A DNA stretch of 22,705 nt. Origin: an uncultured Bacilli bacterium. GTDB lineage: Bacteria; Bacillota_I; Bacilli_A; RFN20; CAG-826. The translations under genes were made by a program, and so were the position numbers. The notes under the pieces were generated by a model. The model was given only the letters and a program-made list of their open reading frames with translations, did not search any database and had not been told where the DNA came from. Below are positions 16,341 to 22,705 of the stretch, piece by piece; within the stretch, counting starts at the first letter, position 1; each line of letters begins with the position of its first letter. The DNA is taken from contig CALVRY010000003.1 in the NCBI GenBank assembly GCA_944358755.1, positions 1 through 22,705 of the forward strand, written 5' to 3'.

Positions 16341-18056
16341 CTAAAGTGGTTTAATTTTCAGTAAAGCAAGCAATTCTTTGTAATATTTATCACATCTCTC
16401 ACTTGCTTTATCTAAATCCTTATCGACTACTTCAATATAGAATTTGCATTTTGGTTCGGTACCGCTTGGTCTAACGCAAATTGAACTTCTATCTTCAAAG
16501 ATGAATTTAATCAAATCGCCATTTGGTAAATTCTCAATATGACTTGTCTCTTTTGTATCAAGATTATATCTAGTTAAAGTAAAGTAGTTTTCAATAATTT
16601 TTACTTTATTGCCACAAAGTACTTCAAATGGATTACTTTCAAGACCTTTCATAAGAGATTGCATTTCTTCATGTCCCTTGCTGCCTTTAAAGTAAATGTT
16701 ATAAAGTTTAGCTTTGTGTTGTCCGTAAATTTCGCCAAGTTTCTTATATGCTTCATATAAAGTTAAGCCGTGTTGTTTATACCATAAAGCAGCTTCACAA
16801 TATAAAAGAATTGCTTGAATTCCATCTTTATCTCTTACGAATGGTTTAATTAAACAGCCATAACTTTCTTCATATCCAAAGATAAATTGTGGGCCGCCAT
16901 TAACTTCATAATAATGAATTCTATCGCCAATATATTTAAAACCAGTTAAGAAAGATTCGCATTTAACACCATATTTATCACAAATTTCTCTACCCAGAGC
17001 GGAAGAAACTACAGTGTTATAAACTACTGGCTCTGATGGTAATTCATCTTTTCTTTTTCTTTCTTTTAAGATGTAATCAAGTAAAATTGCCGCTCCTTCA
17101 TTGCCTGTAATTAAAACATAGTCCCCTTTGCCATCTTTACAAGCAAGTCCGACTCTATCTCCATCAGGATCGGTCATACAGATAATGTCTGCATCAATTT
17201 CCTTGGCAAGTTTAATTGGTTCAATGTAACTTCTTGGATCTTCAGGGTTAGGAGAAAGCGTTCCACTAAATGCAGGGTCAGGATTACATTGCGATAAAAC
17301 AGGATAAACTTTATATCCACATTCGTGGAAAACTCTCATAGCATTTACAAAACTAGTTCCATGGTTTGGAGTATAAACGATCTTAAAATCTGATTTGTCT
17401 AAATCAGGGTTGATTTGAACAGATTTGCATAAATCGACATAGTTATCATCAAGTGATTTTGGTAGTAAATAGTTTTCACCTTTTTTATCGCCATGAGGAA
17501 CCGTTAAAAGCAATTCATCCCCTAAAGTAGCGATAATATCGATTAAATCTTTAATTTTACTTGGAACAAGTTGACAGCCAAATTCATCATAAACTTTAAA
17601 TCCATTGTCTTCTTTTGGATTGTGACTAGCGGTAATCATAATACCACCACTTGCTTTTCTTGCTCTTACAGCATAACTGAGTTCAGGAGTTGGTCTTAAA
17701 GAATCAAAAATAAAAGTATTGATTCCCATTTCGTTTAAAATTTCTGCGCATTCTAGAGTAAATTCACGAGAAAAGTAACGATTATCATGAGAAATTACAC
17801 AACTTTGTGGGAACTTAAAATGCTTCAACAAATAAAGACCAAAGCCAACACAGGCTTTTCTAATTGTATAAAAATTAATTCTATTAGTTCCAGGTCCTAA
17901 AATTCCTCTCATGCCAGCTGTGCCAAATTCAATATCATGAAAAAAGGCATCATCAATATCGGCTGGAGACATGCTTTTTAATTTCTCTTTATCTTCAGCA
18001 GAAACAACGTCACTGTTTAACCATCTTTCATAGTTTTCTTGAGTTTTTTTATCCAT
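16341..18056 (-). CDS. Alpha-phosphohexomutase (phosphoglucomutase/phosphomannomutase)
   Basis: A 571-residue mutase interconverting hexose 1- and 6-phosphates (or pentose phosphates in some members), feeding cell-envelope sugars or nucleoside breakdown. All four family signatures are present: the phosphoserine loop TASHNPKEDNG (Ser144), the Mg loop DPDGDR (296-301), the sugar-binding GYEES (394-398) and the phosphate-binding RPSGTEPK near the C-terminus. Length fits the PgcA-like Firmicutes group, longer than GlmM. I use ATG 18054-18056 (MDKKTQENYERWL) because AAGGAG lies six bases ahead; the longer frame starting at 18092 would include that site. It is a single-gene unit between a weak promoter and its own terminator. 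Confidence 0.92.
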   Translation of the reverse strand: MDKKTQENYERWLNSDVVSAEDKEKLKSMSPADIDDAFFHDIEFGTAGMRGILGPGTNRINFYTIRKACVGFGLYLLKHFKFPQSCVISHDNRYFSREFTLECAEILNEMGINTFIFDSLRPTPELSYAVRARKASGGIMITASHNPKEDNGFKVYDEFGCQLVPSKIKDLIDIIATLGDELLLTVPHGDKKGENYLLPKSLDDNYVDLCKSVQINPDLDKSDFKIVYTPNHGTSFVNAMRVFHECGYKVYPVLSQCNPDPAFSGTLSPNPEDPRSYIEPIKLAKEIDADIICMTDPDGDRVGLACKDGKGDYVLITGNEGAAILLDYILKERKRKDELPSEPVVYNTVVSSALGREICDKYGVKCESFLTGFKYIGDRIHYYEVNGGPQFIFGYEESYGCLIKPFVRDKDGIQAILLYCEAALWYKQHGLTLYEAYKKLGEIYGQHKAKLYNIYFKGSKGHEEMQSLMKGLESNPFEVLCGNKVKIIENYFTLTRYNLDTKETSHIENLPNGDLIKFIFEDRSSICVRPSGTEPKCKFYIEVVDKDLDKASERCDKYYKELLALLKIKPL

Positions 18057-18096
18057 AATAACTCCTTCGCTTATAGCGTTTATCAAAATCACCTAA

Positions 18097-18102
18097 ATTA
18101 TA
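18097..18102 (-). promoter_or_regulatory. -10 box of the phosphohexomutase promoter
   Basis: A consensus TATAAT on the minus strand lies 41 bp before the start codon; the -35 is not clear. The leader holds a small CGCT-ATA-AGCG hairpin just before the ribosome site. Confidence 0.4.
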
Positions 18103-18126
18103 TACAAAATGTAGGAAAAAAACACT

Positions 18127-18151
18127 TTTAATAAATTAAAAATTTATTAAA
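18127..18151. repeat. 10-bp perfect inverted repeat upstream of the mutase promoter
   Basis: TTTAATAAAT (18127-18136) and ATTTATTAAA (18142-18151) around TAAAA. Its position, just upstream of where a -35 box would be, would fit a regulator site, but an all-A/T palindrome in AT-rich DNA can arise by chance. Confidence 0.5.
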
Positions 18152-18231
18152 TTGTAATTTTGCATTTGTAAAATAATGTATTGATAAAAATTTATAGTGT
18201 CTAACAATTGAAGTTATTAGAAAATGAAAGC

Positions 18232-18261
18232 TGTGAAAACTAGTTAAATTTTCGTGAAAAG
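18232..18261 (+). repeat. Paired (C/T)GTGAAAA motif, 21-bp spacing
   Basis: TGTGAAAAC at 18232-18240 and CGTGAAAAG at 18253-18261 start exactly 21 bp apart, like the pair at 9529-9558. The following string AAAAGTTCAAAAT (18257-18269) is identical to 9567-9579. It lies just after the rluD-like gene. Confidence 0.7.
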
Positions 18262-18283
18262 TTCAAAATCAAAAAAGTTTTTT

Positions 18284-19273
18284 TCAAAAATATAGGGTTT
18301 TTGCAAAGATTTTGCTCAAAATGTTGTTTTCTTTATCAGATATTTCAGTCTTAAATACTCTATTGCTTAAATATGAAAGTTGTCCTTCGACATTTTTAAA
18401 TTGTAATTTATAAGCGATTAAAAATTGATTTTTATAATCAAATTTTTTAATAAATTCATCATTTCTTTTAAAATTGCCATACTTTTCATCACCAACAATC
18501 GGATTACCTATATAAGCAAAATGCACTCTAAGTTGATGAGTTCTCCCGGTAATTAACGTTGCTTCAACCAAAGAATATTTATCATTTTCTGCAATAACTT
18601 TATATAAAGTTTTAGCACTTTTTGCACCATCTTTTAAGGAAGCCACTTTGACAAAACCACTTTTTTCATCTTTTAATAGAGGCGCGTTGATTTCGCCTTC
18701 TTTCTCATTTAATTTGCCAAAAGCCAATAATAGATAAGTTTTTTTAATATTTTCGTGATCTTTAAATAAGTCCATCATTTCTTTAGATGAAATAAAGTTT
18801 TTAGCAAAAACAATAATACCACTAGTATTTCGATCAAGTCGGTGAGTTGGAGAAGGCACATAACTTAATCCATCATTTCTAAATTCGCCTTTTTGATGTA
18901 GGTAATAAAGGACTTGATTCGATAAAGTACGTCTTTTTTCATTTATATCACCATGTACTAAAATTCCTTTTGGCTTATTTAGAATTAATATATTTTCGTC
19001 CTCATAAATGATGTTTAAATTGCCTTTAATATCGACTTTTGTGACATCAACTGGTTTATTGAATTCAGCTATTTGCTCATCAGTAATATAAATTCTTAAA
19101 ACGTCATTTTCTTGAAGTATATAATTTTCTTTAACCCGCTTCCCGTTAATCTTCACATCTTTTTTTCTGAAAGTTTTGTAAATAAATGAAAGAGGAGCAT
19201 CATTTAGATACTTTCTCACAAATTTATCGATTCTTTGATTAGAATCTTCTTTTTTAATTACTACTTCTTTCAT
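18284..19273 (-). CDS. RluA-family 23S rRNA pseudouridine synthase (RluC/RluD type)
   Basis: A 329-residue enzyme that isomerises uridines in rRNA. It has an N-terminal S4 RNA-binding domain (about 8-70: NQRIDKFVRKYLNDAPLSFIYK, then KKDVKINGKRVKENYILQENDVL). The catalytic domain carries PTHRLDRNTSGIIVFAK, with the nucleophile Asp147 in HRLD (144-147), and the motif LITGRTHQLRVHFAYIGNPIVGDEKYG. ATG 19271-19273 is the first Met after the divergent tRNA gene; a longer frame would overlap the tRNA and is rejected. No ribosome site is visible before this ATG (TTTTTTTAAAAAT), which is unlike its neighbours. The stop is TGA. I cannot tell RluC from RluD. Confidence 0.9.
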   Translation of the reverse strand: MKEVVIKKEDSNQRIDKFVRKYLNDAPLSFIYKTFRKKDVKINGKRVKENYILQENDVLRIYITDEQIAEFNKPVDVTKVDIKGNLNIIYEDENILILNKPKGILVHGDINEKRRTLSNQVLYYLHQKGEFRNDGLSYVPSPTHRLDRNTSGIIVFAKNFISSKEMMDLFKDHENIKKTYLLLAFGKLNEKEGEINAPLLKDEKSGFVKVASLKDGAKSAKTLYKVIAENDKYSLVEATLITGRTHQLRVHFAYIGNPIVGDEKYGNFKRNDEFIKKFDYKNQFLIAYKLQFKNVEGQLSYLSNRVFKTEISDKENNILSKIFAKTLYF

Positions 19274-19289
19274 ATTTTTAAAAAAATTA

Positions 19290-19319
19290 ATGACAATACT
19301 TCCTAAATGTTGATAAAAT
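19290..19319 (+). promoter_or_regulatory. Promoter of tRNA-Ser
   Basis: ATGACA (19290-19295), an 18-base spacer and TAAAAT (19314-19319) end 11 bp before the first tRNA base. The -35 box lies only 17 bp from the start codon of the divergent pseudouridine synthase gene. Confidence 0.75.
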
Positions 19320-19330
19320 ACTATTTGCAC

Positions 19331-19421
19331 GGAGAAATACCCAAGAGGCTGAAGGGGTGGGCTTGGAAAGCTCATAGTTCTGTAACAGGAAGCAGGGGTT
19401 CAAATCCCCTTTTCTCCGCCA
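19331..19421 (+). tRNA. tRNA-Ser, anticodon GGA
   Basis: A class II tRNA of 91 bases with encoded CCA. The acceptor stem is GGAGAAA (19331-19337) with TTTCTCC (19411-19417), discriminator G. The anticodon stem is TGGGC/GCTCA with loop TTGGAAA, anticodon GGA at 19365-19367, reading UCC and UCU. The long variable arm is typical of Ser. The T arm is AGGGG-TTCAAAT-CCCCT. It is a stand-alone unit with its own promoter and terminator. Confidence 0.97.
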
Positions 19422-19439
19422 TTTATTTAAATACTAATT

Positions 19440-19463
19440 GTGCGATAATAATCGCACTTTTTT
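19440..19463 (+). terminator. Terminator of tRNA-Ser
   Basis: A perfect 7-bp stem GTGCGAT/ATCGCAC with loop AATA is followed by six T, 18 bp after the tRNA CCA end. Confidence 0.93.
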
Positions 19464-19545
19464 AATGCAAAAATATATAAACTTCTTTTGCTAACTTATT
19501 TTAACGAATTTAACAGAAAATTAAAATTTAAACTAGAAACTTTTT

Positions 19546-19553
19546 CGTGAAAA
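19546..19553 (+). repeat. CGTGAAAA intergenic motif, single copy
   Basis: An exact copy of the octamer between the tRNA terminator and the terminator of the 144-aa gene. The context ACTAG-N9-CGTGAAAA is shared with the copy at 18253. Confidence 0.6.
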
Positions 19554-19555
19554 TG

Positions 19556-19580
19556 AAAAATCGCTTCGTAAGAAGCGATT
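19556..19580 (-). terminator. Terminator of the HAD / 292-aa / 144-aa operon
   Basis: A perfect 9-bp stem (AATCGCTTC with GAAGCGATT) and a 4-base loop are followed on the minus strand by TTTTTC, 22 bp after the stop of the 144-aa gene. Confidence 0.9.
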
Positions 19581-19602
19581 CAAATTTTCTTTAATTTATA
19601 AG

Positions 19603-20037
19603 TTATTTTTGCTCAGGAACGTTATAGTTTGGAACTGCGCTTTCAGAAGTTGAAACGCTATAATCTGCAACAACATTTTCTCCTTCATCAGAGAAAAATC
19701 TACGTTGTTTTCTTCTAGCAATTCTTTCTTCTTCTCTTTCTCGAGTCTTTGTTGCAAAAGATAAAGCAACTGAGTAAATAATTGTGCCGAGAATTAATGT
19801 GATTACGCCAAACCATTTAAAGTCAATGCCAAATAGTGCTGAAATCATGCCACTATTTGCACTCTCAAATGGTGAATAAGCAAGCGGAGCATAATCATTA
19901 ATTAAGCCTAAAACCAAGAAAATTAGTGCATTAACCGAAATAAGCACACCCAAAACAAACCAAATAGCTTGTTTTACAGTAAATTGCTTTACTTTGTTAG
20001 TCTTCTTATTTTCAGAAAATTCTTTTTGTTTTTTCAT
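19603..20037 (-). CDS. Hypothetical two-TM membrane protein, 144 aa
   Basis: I do not recognise a family. A basic N-terminus (KKQKEFSENKKTNKVK) precedes one hydrophobic helix (about 22-47), an extracytoplasmic loop (APLAYSPFESANSGMISAL), a second helix (about 74-96) and a strongly charged tail (TREREEERIARRKQRR, then an acidic and Ser-rich end). By the positive-inside rule both ends are in the cytoplasm. It starts eight bases after the stop of the 292-aa gene with only a weak AAAAG ribosome site, so it is probably translated by coupling. It ends the operon before a clear terminator. It could anchor the upstream protein to the membrane, which is a guess from context. Confidence 0.8.
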   Translation of the reverse strand: MKKQKEFSENKKTNKVKQFTVKQAIWFVLGVLISVNALIFLVLGLINDYAPLAYSPFESANSGMISALFGIDFKWFGVITLILGTIIYSVALSFATKTREREEERIARRKQRRFFSDEGENVVADYSVSTSESAVPNYNVPEQK

Positions 20038-20045
20038 CTTTTAAC

Positions 20046-20924
20046 TTATTTTGTTTCCTTATTTTCTTCTGCTGGAGCTGCTTGTTGCGCATTTTCTCTT
20101 GCTTTTTGGTTGTCAGCGATAAGTTCATTTAAGCATGGTGTGTAGTTATTTCTCCATTCTGTTTCACTATCTCTAACAAAAGCAGCAATTTTGATGTTTG
20201 CTTCATTGAAAACATCTTGGAAAGTTTTACCTTTTGGTAAATCTCTTCTTCCGTTCATCATTTCAACACTGTGGAAAACAGCATCTAATGCATCTGTGTA
20301 AAGTTCATCTTTACATGTAGCGCCTTGTCTAACTGTAGCTAAACATTTAACTAATGTATTTAAATCGTTTTGAATAAAGTTTGATGCAGGTGTTGCTTGA
20401 CCTTTAGACTCTCTCATTGCTTTATTGAATTCAGCAAATTGACGATCGATTTCTCCACTTAAAGCTAATAAAGCAACTGCTCTATAGAATCTTTCATCAG
20501 CTGCAACAAGATTTACAATTTTATCTTCTAATTGATTGTGTTGTCTTGCGTAGTTTACGTGAAGTCTAATAACTTGTGTTAATTCTTCGTGTAGTGGAAT
20601 TGTTGATTCAAAGATTTTTACGTTTTGAGCATGATCAACTCTTAATCCATCGCTAGCTTTTTTGATAACTGTTGATGTATCACTATAAAAATCATTACCA
20701 TATTGTTCAAGTTTCTTTCTTAATTCTTCACCTTTTTCACCATTTTGATCTAAAAATACTTTTAAAGGTGTGTTGAGTTTGATTTCATTGACAATTCCGT
20801 TTCTTTTGTAATCGTAATACTTTACATCAAATCCATTTGGTCTGTTGAGAGTATATTCAAGTGTGTCTCTAACAAGTGAATTGTAATAAACCAAAGAAAC
20901 AATAACTCTACTAATAGTTTCCAT
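20046..20924 (-). CDS. Hypothetical protein, 292 aa, probably helical and cytoplasmic
   Basis: I do not recognise this protein. It has no signal peptide or membrane segment. The N-terminal part (METISRVIVSLVYYNSLVRD) is followed by mainly helix-forming sequence (ELRKKLEQYGNDFYSDTSTV; HEELTQVIRLHVNYARQHNQ; ERFYRAVALLALSGEIDRQF). The C-terminal tail is rich in Ala, Gln and Glu (NQKARENAQQAAPAEENKET) and probably disordered. No catalytic motif or Cys/His cluster stands out. ATG 20922-20924 has a good AAAAGGAG site. It lies 33 bp after a Cof-type HAD gene and 8 bp before the 144-aa membrane protein, so the three form one operon. Confidence 0.82.
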   Translation of the reverse strand: METISRVIVSLVYYNSLVRDTLEYTLNRPNGFDVKYYDYKRNGIVNEIKLNTPLKVFLDQNGEKGEELRKKLEQYGNDFYSDTSTVIKKASDGLRVDHAQNVKIFESTIPLHEELTQVIRLHVNYARQHNQLEDKIVNLVAADERFYRAVALLALSGEIDRQFAEFNKAMRESKGQATPASNFIQNDLNTLVKCLATVRQGATCKDELYTDALDAVFHSVEMMNGRRDLPKGKTFQDVFNEANIKIAAFVRDSETEWRNNYTPCLNELIADNQKARENAQQAAPAEENKETK

Positions 20925-20957
20925 TTATATATCTCCTTTTATCATTTAATTATTTTA

Positions 20958-21791
20958 CTATTTTTCGTAAATATATCTAGATAAATCTTCAAACTTGTCA
21001 ATTATGTATTTGGCGTATTTTTTAACCGCATCAGGTCCGTGCCCCATACAAAATGAATTTTTTGGAAAAGCCTTAAATAAAGAAATATCATTTCCACTAT
21101 CGCCAACAACATAAATCTCTTTATCGGTATTGTTTGTTGCTTCTAGTAAAGTTTTAAGACCTTTTGCTTTTGAACAATTTTTTGCGGTTATCTCTATAAC
21201 ATTTTTACTCCAATTACATTCGACATTATCGTATGTATTTCGAAGAATAGTATTTGCTTGTTTTGCTCTATTTTGCATTCTTTTTCCAAGACCAAAATAA
21301 ATCATAATTTTATAGATAGATCCATTGTTTAATTCTTTTAAATAATCTTCTTCGTTTGGCATCAAATTTTCAGTATAAATACCTTGGGTTTTGTAATACA
21401 TTTTAAATCCCCATCTGATAAGTTTACTTTTATAAATTAAATGAATTGATAAGCCTCTATCAGTCATCAAGAAAACGCCAGAATTTCGATATGTTTTAAA
21501 AATATCATCAATAATGCTTTTTGCTTCCTCATTTTTAATGGAATTTTGATAAATTATCTTTTCACCATCATAAATGCAGCCGCCATTATATGAAATTGAC
21601 ATACATGGTCTCCCGATTTTTTTCACTGTTTTTTGACAATATGCATAACTTCTTCCACTAATCAAAATGACTTTCCCACCATTATCAATAAAATTTTGAA
21701 TGAAAAATAGGTTTGGTTTAGCAATCATCTCTTTTGTATCTTTTGGATAAAAAAGTGTGCCATCTAAATCTGTAGCAATAATCTTTTCCAT
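20958..21791 (-). CDS. Cof-type HAD-superfamily hydrolase (second copy)
   Basis: A 277-residue HAD phosphatase of the Cof/IIB group. Motif I is TDLDGTLFYP (Asp8 and Asp10), motif II is LISGRSYAY, the motif III Lys lies in NCSKAKGLKTLLEA, and motif IV is VVGDSGNDISLFKAF. The cap domain lies between. It is only distantly similar to the other copy at 15308-16126, so it probably has a different substrate. ATG 21789-21791 lacks a clear ribosome site (only AAAG). It heads the operon with the two unknown genes. Substrate unknown. Confidence 0.9.
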   Translation of the reverse strand: MEKIIATDLDGTLFYPKDTKEMIAKPNLFFIQNFIDNGGKVILISGRSYAYCQKTVKKIGRPCMSISYNGGCIYDGEKIIYQNSIKNEEAKSIIDDIFKTYRNSGVFLMTDRGLSIHLIYKSKLIRWGFKMYYKTQGIYTENLMPNEEDYLKELNNGSIYKIMIYFGLGKRMQNRAKQANTILRNTYDNVECNWSKNVIEITAKNCSKAKGLKTLLEATNNTDKEIYVVGDSGNDISLFKAFPKNSFCMGHGPDAVKKYAKYIIDKFEDLSRYIYEK

Positions 21792-21801
21792 AACTTTATT
21801 A

Positions 21802-21829
21802 ATTTTACTATAAAAAGATATTTTTTCAA
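21802..21829 (-). promoter_or_regulatory. Candidate promoter of the HAD / 292-aa / 144-aa operon
   Basis: TTGAAA (21824-21829) and TAAAAT (21802-21807) with a 16-base spacer on the minus strand, 10 bp before the start codon. The perfect inverted repeat at 21850-21872 lies about 20 bp upstream of the -35. Confidence 0.5.
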
Positions 21830-21849
21830 AATTAGATTTTCAAGCAAAA

Positions 21850-21872
21850 GTTTTCACGCTTTTCGTGAAAAC
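21850..21872. repeat. Perfect inverted repeat of the GTTTTCACG motif
   Basis: GTTTTCACG (21850-21858), spacer CTTTT, CGTGAAAAC (21864-21872). It has no U-run and lies between the hpf terminator and the HAD promoter, so it looks more like a protein-binding site than a terminator. The flanks GCAA...TTGC extend the symmetry with a one-base offset. Confidence 0.75.
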
Positions 21873-21896
21873 CTTGCAAATCTCAACTTTTTCCAT

Positions 21897-21921
21897 AAAA
21901 AAGAGCCATTTTTCATGGCCC
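21897..21921 (-). terminator. Intrinsic terminator of hpf
   Basis: On the minus strand a 7-bp stem GGGCCAT/ATGGCTC (one G-U) with loop GAAAA is followed by six T, 26 bp after the hpf stop. Confidence 0.9.
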
Positions 21922-21947
21922 TAATTATCTTAAAATTATTATTTATT

Positions 21948-22508
21948 TCACTTTAAATCAATCTTATTGTCAGCTTGAAGCAAACCATAGCCACCATCTT
22001 CTCTCTTATATACAACACTGATTTTTTCATCATCAGTATCAAGATAGAGATAGAAATCATGTCCAATAGCTTCCATTTCAAGAACAGCTTCTTCAACTGT
22101 AATTGGTTTTAAAGTTAAAGTTTTACTTCTAACAATATTTGAGTCTTCTTCTTTTTCTTCTTCACCTTGAATTGCTTCAAAGACAATGGCTTTTCCGATA
22201 CCATCATGGTCATAACGATTTCTTAATTTTGTTTTTAATTTTCTCATTTGACCTTGAAGTTTATCGATCGCTAAGTCAAAAGCAGCATATAAATCATTAG
22301 TTTTTACTTCAGCTCTGAAAGTTGTATCTTTTGTAAAAATAGTGATTTCTACTTTTGCTTCGCCTTTTTTGTAACTTCTTACAACTGCTCTACAACTTAC
22401 TTCATCGTCACCTTTAAAATATTTGTCCATTTTGGATAATTTCTTCATCAATGCAGCAGAAATACCTTCGGTGACTTCAATATTTTTGCCAATAATTTGA
22501 TATTTCAT
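21948..22508 (-). CDS. hpf: Ribosome hibernation promoting factor, long form
   Basis: Long HPF binds the 30S decoding region through its N-terminal domain and pairs 70S ribosomes into inactive 100S dimers through its C-terminal domain in slow growth. The 186-residue product has the N-terminal beta-alpha domain (MKYQIIGKNIEVTEGISAAL; VEITIFTKDTTFRAEVKTNDLYAAFDLAIDKL). A charged linker (about 100-125) and the C-terminal dimerisation domain (LKPITVEEAVLEMEAIGHDFYLYLD, SVVYKREDGGYGLL) follow. An AAAGGAGA site precedes ATG 22506-22508. It is a single-gene unit with its own terminator. The stop is TGA. Confidence 0.95.
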   Translation of the reverse strand: MKYQIIGKNIEVTEGISAALMKKLSKMDKYFKGDDEVSCRAVVRSYKKGEAKVEITIFTKDTTFRAEVKTNDLYAAFDLAIDKLQGQMRKLKTKLRNRYDHDGIGKAIVFEAIQGEEEKEEDSNIVRSKTLTLKPITVEEAVLEMEAIGHDFYLYLDTDDEKISVVYKREDGGYGLLQADNKIDLK

Positions 22509-22542
22509 ATAAATTATCTCCTTTATGTTTATTTCTAATTTA

Positions 22543-22548
22543 ATTATA
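22543..22548 (-). promoter_or_regulatory. -10 box of the hpf promoter
   Basis: A consensus TATAAT on the minus strand about 35 bp before the hpf start. The -35 region is only A/T and shows no good match. Confidence 0.4.
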
Positions 22549-22623
22549 TAATGAAAATTAATTTTTTAGTATAGAAATTATAAATAAATTTCGATTAGAA
22601 TCGCCTTTTTAACGTAGTTAAAA

Positions 22624-22705
22624 CTAGTATGAAGTTTTATCAATTTGTGCCTTATATTTTTCATAAAGTTTGAGACATTCTTCACGATTAATTTCAAACA
22701 TGAAC
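22624..22705 (-). CDS. C-terminal end of an unidentified gene (cut by window)
   Basis: An open frame enters from the right edge and ends in TAG at 22624-22626. The 26 visible residues include FEINREECLKLYEKYKAQID and end DKTSY, which looks like a charged C-terminal helix of a real protein. There are too few residues to name it. A short frame starting at the ATG inside this stretch is possible but less likely. Confidence 0.45.
   Translation of the reverse strand, partial: FMFEINREECLKLYEKYKAQIDKTSY

Noticed and set aside
18250..18262. CodY box
   Set aside because: TTTTCGTGAAAA resembles the AATTTTCWGAAAATT consensus but has two bases between the half sites instead of one, and other copies of the motif do not keep the left half.
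19274..19375. N-terminal extension of the pseudouridine synthase frame
   Set aside because: The extra 34 codons read through the reverse complement of the tRNA-Ser gene and its promoter, and the family begins at the S4 domain just after ATG 19271-19273.
22591..22608. Terminator of the gene at the right edge
   Set aside because: The CGAT...ATCG stem is only four base pairs and has no proper U-run on the minus strand.
1..22705. Mycoplasma-type code with TGA as Trp
   Set aside because: Trp is TGG throughout, and TGA ends the sigma-like gene, rlmB, the pseudouridine synthase and hpf exactly where the families end.

Overview
The window comes from the chromosome of an AT-rich Gram-positive bacterium of the Bacilli/Mollicutes neighbourhood. 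The gene order cysS-rlmB-(sigH-like)-rpmG-secE-nusG-rplK-rplA-rplJ-rplL-ybxB-rpoB-rpoC is the Bacillus-type arrangement. TGA ends at least four genes (the sigma-like gene, rlmB, the rluD-like gene and hpf) and Trp is read from TGG, so the genetic code is standard and not the Mycoplasma/Spiroplasma code. Even so, two proteins carry Mollicutes-like traits: Asn at the rifampicin-pocket His position of RpoB, and a shortened, recoded N-terminal loop in L11. A non-sporulating lineage near Erysipelotrichales, Acholeplasma or the uncultured RF39-type Bacilli is the best guess; this is inference from the sequence alone.

Layout, read along the minus strand from right to left. At the right edge are a gene tail, hpf (long ribosome hibernation factor), a Cof-type HAD phosphatase, an unrecognised 292-aa protein and an unrecognised 144-aa two-TM protein. 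Next come a plus-strand tRNA-Ser(GGA) with its own promoter and terminator, a RluA-family pseudouridine synthase and a phosphoglucomutase-type mutase. A short plus-strand operon, trpS plus a second Cof-type HAD phosphatase, follows. Then come cysS, rlmB, a very divergent SigH-like sigma factor, an unknown 148-aa protein, and the transcription/translation block rpmG-secE-nusG // rplK-rplA-[L10 leader]-rplJ-rplL // ybxB-rpoB-rpoC, with rpoC running off the left edge.

The block is divided by recognisable signals. A strong promoter with a perfect palindrome in its spacer precedes rpmG. A terminator follows nusG. A canonical promoter and a structured leader precede rplK. An L10-type leader precedes rplJ. 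A strong hairpin with a U-run separates rplL from ybxB-rpoB-rpoC.

Points for follow-up: a one-base frameshift inside rpoB (most likely a sequence error); the RpoB and L11 drug-site variants; the degenerate sigma factor in the sigH position with an unknown partner gene; and a short motif, CGTGAAAA, found six times, only between transcription units, with paired copies 21 bp apart. I found no CRISPR array, insertion sequence, prophage or complete novel defence system.
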